From: UBA4408 sp002389785
GTDB lineage: Bacteria; Bacteroidota; Bacteroidia; UBA4408
Reading direction: 5' to 3'
Assembly (NCBI GenBank): GCA_035438985.1
Contig: DAORJK010000009.1
Span: 1-64,000, forward strand
Length of the DNA: 64,000 nt
Each line of letters begins with the position of its first letter. The first letter of the stretch is position 1. The notes under the pieces were generated by a model. It did not search any database, had not been told where the DNA came from, and saw only the letters and a program-made list of their open reading frames with translations. Made by a program: the position numbers and the translations under genes. Shown one piece after another: positions 25,865 through 35,200 of this stretch.

Positions 25865-28309
25865 ATGCGCATTGTACTTTTTTTTATTGCTCTTCTTTCA
25901 TCGTCATTTTTGGTGATGGCTCAGGATACCCTTCCGGAATTGGCTGCAACCCGAACTAACAACAGTCCTAAAATTGATGGGATTATTTCTGATTCCTGCT
26001 GGAAAAATTTACCCATTGCCAGTAACTTTACTGTGAGTGAGCCGGTGTATGGCGCCAAACCTGCAGCTTCAACCAAAGTAAAAGTACTGTATGATAACCG
26101 CGCAATATATATATGTGCGCAATTGTATGATTTGCATCCCGACAGTATTTCGCATGAGTTGGGTAAACGAGACGATAATGTGAATGCAGATTTTTTTAGT
26201 GTTACACTTGACACTTACAACAACCGCCAAGATGCTTTTGTATTTGGAGTTTATGCTTCGGGAGTTCAAAAAGATTATAAGATAAATGATTTGTTTTACG
26301 ATGCTGTTTGGGAAAGTGCTGCTCAACTTAATGATAGTGGTTGGACAGTTGAACTAAAAATACCTTACAGTGCAATTCGCTTTCCGAGTGAAACCATACA
26401 ACTTTGGGGATTAAATTTTGGACGCGAAGTATACCGCACCAAAGAACTTCAGGAATGGGCACTCATACCAAGAAATATTTCGAATAAACTATTAAAATGT
26501 GGCTCACTTACCGGCATTGAAAATATAAAAACACCGGTACGCTTATCCATTACTCCCTACTTATCCGGACTTCTTGCTCAATCGCCCTATTATAAAAACG
26601 ACGGCAGCCTCGACAGTTATGGATTAAGTTATTCCTATGGCGCCGGTGCTGATATTAAATATGGAATCAACGATCGTTTTACTTTCGACTTAACACTTTT
26701 GCCCGATTTTAATCAGGTTCAGAGTGATAATAAAATTAAGAACTTAACCCCCTTTGAAGTTAAGTACGACGAGAATCGTTTCTTTTTTAAGGAAAGTGCT
26801 GATTTGTTTACAAAAGGAAGTATTTTTTATTCACGACGTATTGGCAAAACACCCGGGGCGTATTTTAGTGTTGAAGATTCCTTAAAGCCCGGCGAAACGA
26901 TTGAAAAAAATCCAAGCACCGTAGGTTTGATAAATGCAGCTAAAGTTTCGGGCCGCACGGATAAAGGATTGGGTGTTGGAATCATCAATGCTGTGACACG
27001 AAACGAATTTGCGACAGTTCGCGATTCTCTTGGAAATGAACGAAAGATACTTACCGAACCATTAGCGAATTACAACATGTTGGTATTTGATCAGCAGTTT
27101 AAAAATAACTCATCCTTTTATATTTCAAATGCAAATACTATTCGCAACGGTAAATACGACGATAGCAATGTAAGTGCGGCTGGACTTGTATTAACCAACA
27201 AAAAAAACAATTATGAGATTACAGCAAGAGGCGGATTAAGTCAACGCTTTACACTCAGCGAAGACTCTCTTCCTAAAAAAACTTCTTCATTTGGTTATAA
27301 ATATCATTATGGTATTGAAAAAGTAAGTGGAAATTTTGTTTTTCTTGCCGAACGAAATGTTATCAGCGATACTTATTTTCCGGGAGATTTAGGCATACAG
27401 TCGAATTTTGATTTTGTGAATAACGGCGTGTTGGTAGGATACATTTTTTATGTTCCGAAAGGAATTTACCGCACCTGGTCGAACAAGTTAAAGGTGGATT
27501 ATTCCTATAGTTTCAGAACAAATAAAAATACTGAGTCGTACTACAATTTTGTTTCAGAAATGTTACTTAAAAATTTGTGGACCATTAATTTTGAAAGTGG
27601 ATTTACCCCGAATAAAAATGCGAATTATTTTGAAAGTCGTATCGATGAGCAAGTATACATTATGCCACGTGAGTATTATAGTCACCTGCAAATTATGACC
27701 AATAACCGCAAGCGTTTTGTGCTTACCGGTGGATTTGTGTATGGCAATTATTACGGAGCTCCGGTGAATAACCCACAATTTGAAAGCGATGCTATTGTAT
27801 ATTTAAGACAAAGTAACAAGTTATCTTTTTCGTACACCTTCAGGCATGTATTGCATAAAAACAATTTGGGATTTAGTAAGATAGACGATGGAGGCAATCC
27901 TTTGTTTGGTAGCCGCGAAAGAACCACTATTAGTAATTTATTTAACACGCGTTATACCTTTAAATTGAACATGAGCATCGATTTAAAAATTCGACATTAC
28001 TGGGATAAAGCTGTATACAACAACCATTACCATTTAAACGAAAATGGTTCATTGAGTTATATTAAAGACGATACTAACTATACTAATTTTAATTACAATG
28101 TTTTTAATATAGATTTGGTGTATACATGGATTTTTGCACCCGGAAGCAATTTGAGTATTGTTTATAAAAATAACAGTGAAAATGAGAGCAGCTATATATA
28201 TAATAACTATGGAACAAATCTTAGGAATACCTTTAGTTCCCCTCAAACAAATTCAATTTCTTTAAAGTTGTTGTATTATATCGATTACCTTTACTTCGTA
28301 AAAAAATAG
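25865..28309 (+). CDS. DUF5916 domain outer-membrane protein
   Basis: 814 residues. A signal peptide (IVLFFIALLSSSFLVMAQ) is followed by a CBM9-like sugar-binding domain at about 25-220 (PKIDGIISDSCWKNLPIASNF ... VKVLYDNRAIYICAQLYD ... WTVELKIPYSAIRFP). The remaining 590 residues are an alternating aromatic/polar pattern of transmembrane beta strands (FTFDLTLLPDFNQVQSDN ... ENRFFFKES) typical of DUF5916. These are probably outer-membrane barrels, but the role is unknown. The stop is 25 bases from the ABC ATPase start, so the two could be co-transcribed. Confidence 0.9.
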   Translation: MRIVLFFIALLSSSFLVMAQDTLPELAATRTNNSPKIDGIISDSCWKNLPIASNFTVSEPVYGAKPAASTKVKVLYDNRAIYICAQLYDLHPDSISHELGKRDDNVNADFFSVTLDTYNNRQDAFVFGVYASGVQKDYKINDLFYDAVWESAAQLNDSGWTVELKIPYSAIRFPSETIQLWGLNFGREVYRTKELQEWALIPRNISNKLLKCGSLTGIENIKTPVRLSITPYLSGLLAQSPYYKNDGSLDSYGLSYSYGAGADIKYGINDRFTFDLTLLPDFNQVQSDNKIKNLTPFEVKYDENRFFFKESADLFTKGSIFYSRRIGKTPGAYFSVEDSLKPGETIEKNPSTVGLINAAKVSGRTDKGLGVGIINAVTRNEFATVRDSLGNERKILTEPLANYNMLVFDQQFKNNSSFYISNANTIRNGKYDDSNVSAAGLVLTNKKNNYEITARGGLSQRFTLSEDSLPKKTSSFGYKYHYGIEKVSGNFVFLAERNVISDTYFPGDLGIQSNFDFVNNGVLVGYIFYVPKGIYRTWSNKLKVDYSYSFRTNKNTESYYNFVSEMLLKNLWTINFESGFTPNKNANYFESRIDEQVYIMPREYYSHLQIMTNNRKRFVLTGGFVYGNYYGAPVNNPQFESDAIVYLRQSNKLSFSYTFRHVLHKNNLGFSKIDDGGNPLFGSRERTTISNLFNTRYTFKLNMSIDLKIRHYWDKAVYNNHYHLNENGSLSYIKDDTNYTNFNYNVFNIDLVYTWIFAPGSNLSIVYKNNSENESSYIYNNYGTNLRNTFSSPQTNSISLKLLYYIDYLYFVKK

Positions 28310-28334
28310 GCGTTAAAATGCCGTGTTAATTTCC

Positions 28335-28991
28335 ATGATAAAAGCACATTCTATTCACAAATCATATTCCTCCTTACATGTTTTAAAAGGTGTTGACTTA
28401 CATATTTTACCCGGCGAAATTGTGTCAATTGTAGGTGCATCGGGTGCCGGAAAATCTACTCTGTTGCATATTTTAGGTACACTAGACAATGCCGATAGCG
28501 GAACTCTCGAAATTGACGGTGTTAATGTTGGATCTTTAAAAGAACGAAAACTGGCTGCCTTTAGAAACCTCCACATTGGATTTGTGTTTCAATTTCATCA
28601 TTTATTGCCAGAGTTTACTGCTTTAGAAAATATATGCATTCCGGCTTATATTTCGGCTAAATCAAAACAGGAATCGGAACAACGTGCAATGGAATTATTA
28701 AGTTATTTGGGGCTTGAAAAACGAGCTTCGCATAAGCCGTCCGAATTATCCGGTGGTGAACAACAGCGGGTTGCGGTGGCACGTGCCTTAATGAATTCGC
28801 CGAAAGTAATTTTTGCAGATGAACCTTCCGGAAATTTAGATTCAGCCTCTGCAAATGAATTGCATGAATTGTTTTTTGATTTACGTAAAAAATTCAATCA
28901 AACCTTTGTATTAGTTACTCATAATACAGAGTTGGCGAATAAAGCAGATAGAAAATTAACCATGAAGGATGGGCTTATTGTTGGGGAATGA
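28335..28991 (+). CDS. ABC transporter ATP-binding protein (LolD/MacB-like)
   Basis: 218 residues from the ATG at 28335 (a GTG at 28323 is possible but less likely). Motifs seen: Walker A GASGAGKST, Q-loop FVFQFHHLLPEFTALEN, signature LSGGEQQRVAVARAL, Walker B VIFADEPSGNLD and H-loop LVTHN. The FQFHHLLPEFTALENI segment and size match LolD, the ATPase that drives release of lipoproteins from the inner membrane, or related MacB-type ATPases. No LolC/E permease lies next to it, so the partner must be elsewhere and the exact assignment is open. Confidence 0.9.
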   Translation: MIKAHSIHKSYSSLHVLKGVDLHILPGEIVSIVGASGAGKSTLLHILGTLDNADSGTLEIDGVNVGSLKERKLAAFRNLHIGFVFQFHHLLPEFTALENICIPAYISAKSKQESEQRAMELLSYLGLEKRASHKPSELSGGEQQRVAVARALMNSPKVIFADEPSGNLDSASANELHELFFDLRKKFNQTFVLVTHNTELANKADRKLTMKDGLIVGE

Positions 28992-29191
28992 ATTGTGGAC
29001 AAGTGAATTTTAATTATGCTTTAATACTATTCTGTTTGTGCATTATGAAATTAGAGTGAATCTCGAAAAATCTTTCTTAACTAAATTCGACAAAATCATA
29101 AGTTTATACAAGAAACAAAGCATAAGGCTGCATTTTATTCAGCCTGCACTTACAGAAATAAAAAAAATGCAACAACTAATACATTCATACT

Positions 29192-30100
29192 ATGAAACTA
29201 CTTAAAGAAATGTGTGCCATTCATGCTCCTTCAGGCAATGAAGTTGCCATGACTGAATTTTTAATTTCCCATATTAATAAGCACAAGAAAACTTGGAAGG
29301 TTCAACCCCAAATACTTCATGGTAAAGGATTTCAGGATTGCATTGTGCTGGTTTTTGGTAAACCACGAACAGCAGTTTTTGCGCACATCGATTCCATTGG
29401 TTTTACCGTACGATATGGAAAAGAGCTTATTAAAATTGGTGGTCCTAGAACCGAAAGCGGATGGAAATTAGTTGGTGAGGACAGCAAAGGAAAAATTGAA
29501 TGTACATTAAAAGTAAGTGGCGATAAACTAAGTTATGCCTACAAAAGAGAGATAGACCGAGGCACCATGCTTACTTTTAAACCCGAATGGCGCGAGGATA
29601 AAAATTTTGTTCAGTGCTGCTACATGGACAATCGACTTGGAGTTTGGAATGCTTTACAACTGGCCGAAACACTTGAAAACGGGATCATAGCATTTTCGTG
29701 TTGGGAAGAAACCGGTGGTGGAAGTGTAGAATACCTTGCTAAATTGATTTATGAAAAATACAACGTAGCACAAGCAATTATTTCTGACATTACCTGGGTT
29801 ACTCCCGGAGTGCCGCACGGAGCGGGTTGCGTTATTTCATTGCGCGATTCGGGTTTACCACGTCGCAGTTACGTAAATCGCATCATTGAGATTGCTAAAA
29901 AATCAAAATTAGAGTATCAGCTAGAAGTAGAAGGTACAGGTGGAAGTGACGGCAATGTTTTACAACGATCGGCTTATCCATTTGATTGGTGTTTTGTTGG
30001 TGCTCCTGAAGATTTTGTACATACACCTAATGAAAAAGTGCATAAAAAAGATATTCAATCCATGGTGAATCTATATAAGGCCTTAATGAAATCTTTATAA
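29192..30100 (+). CDS. M42/M20-like metallopeptidase (aminopeptidase)
   Basis: 302 residues, cytosolic. Di-metal site candidates are seen in order: H in FAHIDSIGFTVRYG, D in CYMDNRLGVWNAL, the Glu pair in SCWEETGGGSVEYL, D in IISDITWVTPG, and a C-terminal H in FVHTPNEKVHKKD. The APSGNEVAMTEFL opening and the GFTVRYG segment resemble M42 glutamyl/cellulase-type aminopeptidases, although at 302 residues it is shorter than the usual 340-360. Substrate is unknown. There is a 200-base non-coding gap upstream and no obvious operon partner. Confidence 0.85.
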   Translation: MKLLKEMCAIHAPSGNEVAMTEFLISHINKHKKTWKVQPQILHGKGFQDCIVLVFGKPRTAVFAHIDSIGFTVRYGKELIKIGGPRTESGWKLVGEDSKGKIECTLKVSGDKLSYAYKREIDRGTMLTFKPEWREDKNFVQCCYMDNRLGVWNALQLAETLENGIIAFSCWEETGGGSVEYLAKLIYEKYNVAQAIISDITWVTPGVPHGAGCVISLRDSGLPRRSYVNRIIEIAKKSKLEYQLEVEGTGGSDGNVLQRSAYPFDWCFVGAPEDFVHTPNEKVHKKDIQSMVNLYKALMKSL

Positions 30101-30119
30101 TTCAAAGGTCTTATAAAAA

Positions 30120-31310
30120 CTATTCTACCATTATTTTTTGAATGGAGCATTCATTCTGGTTGACTAGTTGTAAAAAATACATCCCTGATTGAAGTTCCTG
30201 TACATTTATTTTAGTGATGCTTGCATTACTGCGATTAGAAGCAACCATCGCATGATAAGAATTGAATAATTTCCATTCAAATTCACTTGTACTGTGCCAT
30301 TCGATTATTACTTCATTGCTACAAATAGTAGGATACACCTTTATAACCTTGTTTTTAATAAGTTCTTGAAAGCCGATAGGATTTGCTATTTTCCAAGTTT
30401 GCTTTAATCGCGTATCCGTTGAATCAATTCCGCAGGTATAGTATAAAGTTGTAGCGTTGGTAAAACACATACCACCTTTTCGGCCTTGGGAAGGCAAGGA
30501 AATTTGCTGATGCCAGGTTGAATCTGCAAGACTATAATACCACAAATCGTTTGAATAATGTTGTAATGAATCTATTCCACCAAACACCATTAAGTTATTA
30601 CCCAAAGCTTGCATTGAACTATAAACTCTGCCTCTACCCGGAAAGTTTGAAAGTATTTTCCAAGCATCCAAAGTTGAATCATATTCATATAAAAGTGAAT
30701 TATAAGTATCTGAACTATCCTTTCCAAAAAGCAAATAGCCTTTCCCATTGGCAGCAACAGCTGAAGCTCGCCAACTTGTTATAAGTGGAAAATTGTTTTT
30801 ACTCGTCCAAGTATCATTGTCTAGGTCGTACATCCAAACTTCATTGGTAGAAGTTGTTCCATCTGATCCTCCAATAATATAGGCTTTGTTGCCAATTACA
30901 AAAGATGCTGAGCCAGAAAAACCATTTCCGGGGCGACTTGTTTTTTGTTGCCAGGTATTGCTTTGTTCTAAGTATTGCCAACAATCGGATAAAGCTCCAA
31001 AACCGGTTCCTCCACAAACATAACCATTACCATTATAACTAAAGGCTGTAGCATATTGACGTTCATTCCCCACAGGCATGGGTGCAATTGCAACCCATTG
31101 TTCACTAAGTGGTGCAAAACGATAAAAATCACAACTTAATGACCAACCTGTTTTTAAGCCACTGCCACAATACGTATAATTTCCAATTGTAAAACTAACG
31201 CCATCGTCGCGCTCGGTTCCTATAAAATCGGCAATTTGTTGCCATACTTGTGCATGTGACAAAAGCGTGAAAAAAATATTACCAAAAAACAAAAACAAAA
31301 TGCGCTTCAT
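30120..31310 (-). CDS. Kelch-repeat T9SS type A secreted protein
   Basis: 396 residues. The signal peptide ends in LLSHAQ. About six Kelch-type repeats (residues 30-310) follow the pattern YVCGGTGFGALSDCWQYLEQSNTWQQKTSRP and AYIIGGSDGTTSTNEVWMYDLDNDTWTS, forming a beta propeller. The last 75 residues are a T9SS type A sorting domain (KVYPTICSNEVIIEW ... LQSGMYFLQLVNQNECSIQKIMVE). Such propellers bind proteins or glycans at the cell surface; the ligand is unknown. It converges on the M42-like gene with a 19-base gap and is divergent from the next gene. Confidence 0.9.
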   Translation of the reverse strand: MKRILFLFFGNIFFTLLSHAQVWQQIADFIGTERDDGVSFTIGNYTYCGSGLKTGWSLSCDFYRFAPLSEQWVAIAPMPVGNERQYATAFSYNGNGYVCGGTGFGALSDCWQYLEQSNTWQQKTSRPGNGFSGSASFVIGNKAYIIGGSDGTTSTNEVWMYDLDNDTWTSKNNFPLITSWRASAVAANGKGYLLFGKDSSDTYNSLLYEYDSTLDAWKILSNFPGRGRVYSSMQALGNNLMVFGGIDSLQHYSNDLWYYSLADSTWHQQISLPSQGRKGGMCFTNATTLYYTCGIDSTDTRLKQTWKIANPIGFQELIKNKVIKVYPTICSNEVIIEWHSTSEFEWKLFNSYHAMVASNRSNASITKINVQELQSGMYFLQLVNQNECSIQKIMVE

Positions 31311-31355
31311 ACAATCAGTAAATTTATTAGATATATATTACATCAGCTATTTTTT

Positions 31356-31363
31356 TAGTTTTG
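31356..31363 (+). promoter_or_regulatory. Candidate promoter box for the 31370 gene
   Basis: TAGTTTTG matches TAnnTTTG and ends six bases before the ATG at 31370, so the mRNA would be leaderless or nearly so. No TTG at the -33 distance was found. Confidence 0.4.
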
Positions 31364-31369
31364 CCTTAG

Positions 31370-32230
31370 ATGAAAAAACTGATTTTACTTTTTTTAGTTC
31401 TACAATTCAATGTACCTCTATGGGCTCAGCAAATTCAATTTGGGCAAGCTGAAGATTCCTTGTTTACTTTGCAGCAAATGGTCAAGGAAGCTAGTGAGGA
31501 TGCTGTAAAACTGCAACTCAACCGAACTTTTCAATCGGTTTTAAAACAAACCTTATTACTTCCAAATTCAATCAACTATCCTTTTGATTCATTAAAAAGC
31601 ATTGCCATTCTTTCGCCTAAGGATAACTCATTTCGAATTTTTAACTGGGAACTCTCTCTAACGGACAATAGCATACTTTATTTTGGTATGATACAAACTT
31701 ATAATAAAGTCAAACAAAAGTTTGAAATCACCGAACTTACCGATCAATCCTTAAGTTTAAAAAGGCCCGAAAACCAACAACTTGACGCAGCTAATTGGTA
31801 TGGTGCGCATTATTACAAATTAATCGAAACCCAATTTCGTAAATCAATCTTTAGGAAAAACGCATCCAACAATAAAAAGTACTATACCTTGTTAGGTGCA
31901 AATTGGTCAAATTTATTGATTCGAAAAAAAATTATTGACGTGTTGGTTATTGGTAAAGATGGCAAAATAAAATTTGGCGAGAATGTATTTCTAACAAATA
32001 AAAACAGTAGCAGACGAGTTATTTTCTCCTATTCATCAGAAGTTAGTTGTTCACTTCGATACGATGAAAACAAAGGACTGATACTGGTTGATCACCTGGT
32101 ACCGCGCGAAGCAAACTTAACAGGACAATATGAGTTTTATGGACCAGATATGAGTATTGATGCCTACGATTTTGTAAAAGGAAAATGGTTGTACAAAGCA
32201 GATGTTGATGCAAGAAATGAGAAGCGCTAA
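31370..32230 (+). CDS. Hypothetical secreted protein
   Basis: 286 residues. A clear signal peptide (KKLILLFLVLQFNVPLWAQ) is followed by a region without a recognised domain: an acidic helical segment (AEDSLFTLQQMVKEASEDAVKLQLNRTFQSVL), then beta-rich sequence containing FRIFNWELSLTDNSILYFGMIQ, WYGAHYYKLIE and LVDHLVPREANLTGQYEFYGPDMSIDAYDFVKGKW. This pattern is seen in Bacteroidota proteins of unknown function; no motif for catalysis is visible. It has its own promoter box and converges on the giant adhesin-like gene with a 6-base gap. Confidence 0.8.
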   Translation: MKKLILLFLVLQFNVPLWAQQIQFGQAEDSLFTLQQMVKEASEDAVKLQLNRTFQSVLKQTLLLPNSINYPFDSLKSIAILSPKDNSFRIFNWELSLTDNSILYFGMIQTYNKVKQKFEITELTDQSLSLKRPENQQLDAANWYGAHYYKLIETQFRKSIFRKNASNNKKYYTLLGANWSNLLIRKKIIDVLVIGKDGKIKFGENVFLTNKNSSRRVIFSYSSEVSCSLRYDENKGLILVDHLVPREANLTGQYEFYGPDMSIDAYDFVKGKWLYKADVDARNEKR

Positions 32231-32236
32231 TTTAGC

Positions 32237-35200
32237 TTAACGTATAAGCGTTATAGTTCCTTTATAATTGTGAACTTTCCCAAACACATCTGTAATTTTA
32301 GTTTCATACACATACACATCTTGAGGCAATACCGATCCAATATTCATCATTTTACCGTTCCAGCCTTCTTTAAAATTTGTAGAAATATACACTTGCTGTC
32401 CTAGTCGGTTAAAGATTCCAATTTCAAAATCCTGAATTCCTTCACCAAATATGCGGAAGGTTTCGTTATTTCCATCACCATTGGGAGTAAATGAATTGGG
32501 AGCATAAAATGAAAAATCCTTTTCAATTACTACCGGTTTCACAATAGTATCGCTACAATTATCAGAATTTATTGCGATGAGTTGTACTAAATAAACAGCT
32601 GTATCGGCCGGGTAAAAATACACAGGATTTGCTTCGGTACTGCCGGATGCATTGTAATCAAAATCCCATTGCCATTGGTCACCACCCAAAGATTGATTTT
32701 CAAAATGAATTTCTGAAGTAAAGGTGGTTGCCGGGTTGGGATTGTATTTAAAATCGGCCACAGGAACAGGATGCACAACAATTAAGTTCGATTTAATTTC
32801 TTCGTCTGAACAGGTAGTGGTTGAGGAAGCTTTTAACTTTACAGTATAAGTTCCGGCAGTTGTGTAACAATGCGTTGGATTGGTATCATTGGATGTTGTA
32901 AGATCGCCAAAATCCCAAATATAGCCGGTAATTGGTCCATTGAGGTTTACCGTTAGGTTAGTAAATTTAACACATAAAGGAGCACAACCAATTGTTATGT
33001 CCGGACTAAAATCAGTGGTTGGAATGGATTTTACCAACACCGATTTAGCTGTGGTATCCTTACAATTATGATCGCTTGTTACTGTTAGGAGCACTAAATA
33101 AGGCCCCGGATTTAAATAGGAATGTGAAGGATTAAGCAGATTTGAACTTCCGGATAAATCGCCGAAATCCCAATTATACGTCATAGTTCCCGACAATAAG
33201 GTTGAAGTATTCGTCAACTGATTTGCCTGCTGTTCACAAAAATCTGGGAGTGTAAAATTTGCAAGTGGATTGGGGAATATTTCAACGGATTTAGAAACAG
33301 TATCCTTGCATCCGTGATTGGTTTCGATAATAAACTGAACGGTGTAAGTTGCCGGTGTTGAAAAAGTAAAGCTTGGATTAGTTGAAGTACTGAAAATACC
33401 TCCACCTGGGTAAGACCAACTGCGTGATATCAATGTATCGTTAGAATTACTTTCGATAAATACCGAGGCAGTTCCTAAACAATCATCAAGCACCGTAAAG
33501 TTAGCAAGGGGTTTGGGATAAACAGTTACTAACTTTTGAATGGTATCGGAATAACCGTAATTGGTAATGCAAATTAAGGTGACAGTAAATGTCCCCGGAT
33601 TTGAGTAATTATTACTAGGATTGGCAAGTGTTGAATTGGTACCGGGAAACTCACCAAAATTCCATTTATAACTTGTAATATTTGAACTAATGTTACATGG
33701 AGCAACAGTACTTAAATTCGTAAAGTTAACCGGGAATCCTGAACAAACATTGTTACTTGAAAAATCGGCAACCGGTGGTTCACCAACATTTACTATTTGA
33801 GTATTGGTAGCTATACAACCAGAATCGGAGGTAGCAGTAAGCGTAACATTGTAGGTATTACAGCCGGTATACACGTGGCTCGTGTTGGTCGTAGTCGAAA
33901 AGGTTGCATCTCCAAAATTCCATGAATAAGAGGCAATAGTACCGGAACTAATCGTGGATGAATTGGTATAAGTTACAGTTTGTCCTACTAAAGCCGGCAA
34001 CAATGGTAACACACTAAAATTCACAGCCGGTAATGGATGTACAAAAACAGTTTTTGAAATTGAATCGCGGCAGCCATTTACATCTACCGTTAAGGTGACT
34101 GAATATCCTTGTGCATTACCGTAAAGATGTGTGGGTGCTTGTAAAGTTGAACCACTTGCAGGTAGCGTACCAAAATCCCACTTCCAAACCGGAGCAATAG
34201 GACCAGCTGTGATTGAATTATTAATAAAACTCACTTGTTGATTTAAACACACATTAGCTGCCGAAAACAAAGCAGTAGGTCGAGCTGTAAATTCGACTTT
34301 TACCGTATCGTTTGCATTCGCCGAACAACGTTTATCCGAGAAGTTAGTAATCACAAAATTCCCAGCAGCGTAGGTATAGTAAGTAAATGGGAATGGACCA
34401 TTGTAATTCACAATCGAAGTATCTGTATTGGTTAATAAGTTACGAATCTTAAATCGCCAAGGACCAACTCCGGTGCAATTTATTAAAATGGTATCTTTTT
34501 GACCGGTACAAATTTTACCTCCACCGTTCATTGAAATTGTTGGCAATGCCCAAATTTTAACTGTAGCATTTCCACTTCCTGCTTTCGTGCAAAATGAATC
34601 TGCCACTTGTGTTACAGTGAAATTCCATGTTCCAACCGAACTTACCGGAATAAAAACAGGAGAGGTATAGCGTTTAATGGTAGCAAGTGCTCCTGCACCA
34701 GTACTGTCGTAAGTTATGTACCAGGGAGCATTTCCGGTTAAGGCAATGCGTACATTTTTGGTGGTACCGAAACACGCACTATCGGTTCCACTAACCGTTG
34801 CTGTTGGTAAGGCATGTATTGTAAAATCAGCGGCTCCACTCCCTATTCCAATACAACCATTTTTGTCGGTAATAGTGGTGGCATTTTGAAATTCATAGTG
34901 GTAAACGCCTACCCCGGTTACCTTTGTAACATTTGGGTTATTGCTTGAATTAAACAGCAACGATGAACCCTGCCAGATAAAGTATTTCCATGGGCCAGTT
35001 CCGGTAAATGTATACATTACTTTAGCAGTATCTCCAAAACAATAGTGCGGTTGTGCTACCGAAACAATACCAGTTGGTGTTGGATGAATTGCAATTCGGG
35101 CAGTACCGCTTCCTGAACTTGTACAATTGTTTCCATCGGTAATTGAACTTACTTTATAATGCCAAATACCTACAGCTGTAACAGGAATAGTAAAACTTGA

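Noticed and set aside
29121..29150. Hairpin AGGCTG/CAGCCT as a terminator of the LolD-like gene
   Set aside because: The stem is only six pairs with no T run and lies 130 bases beyond the stop.
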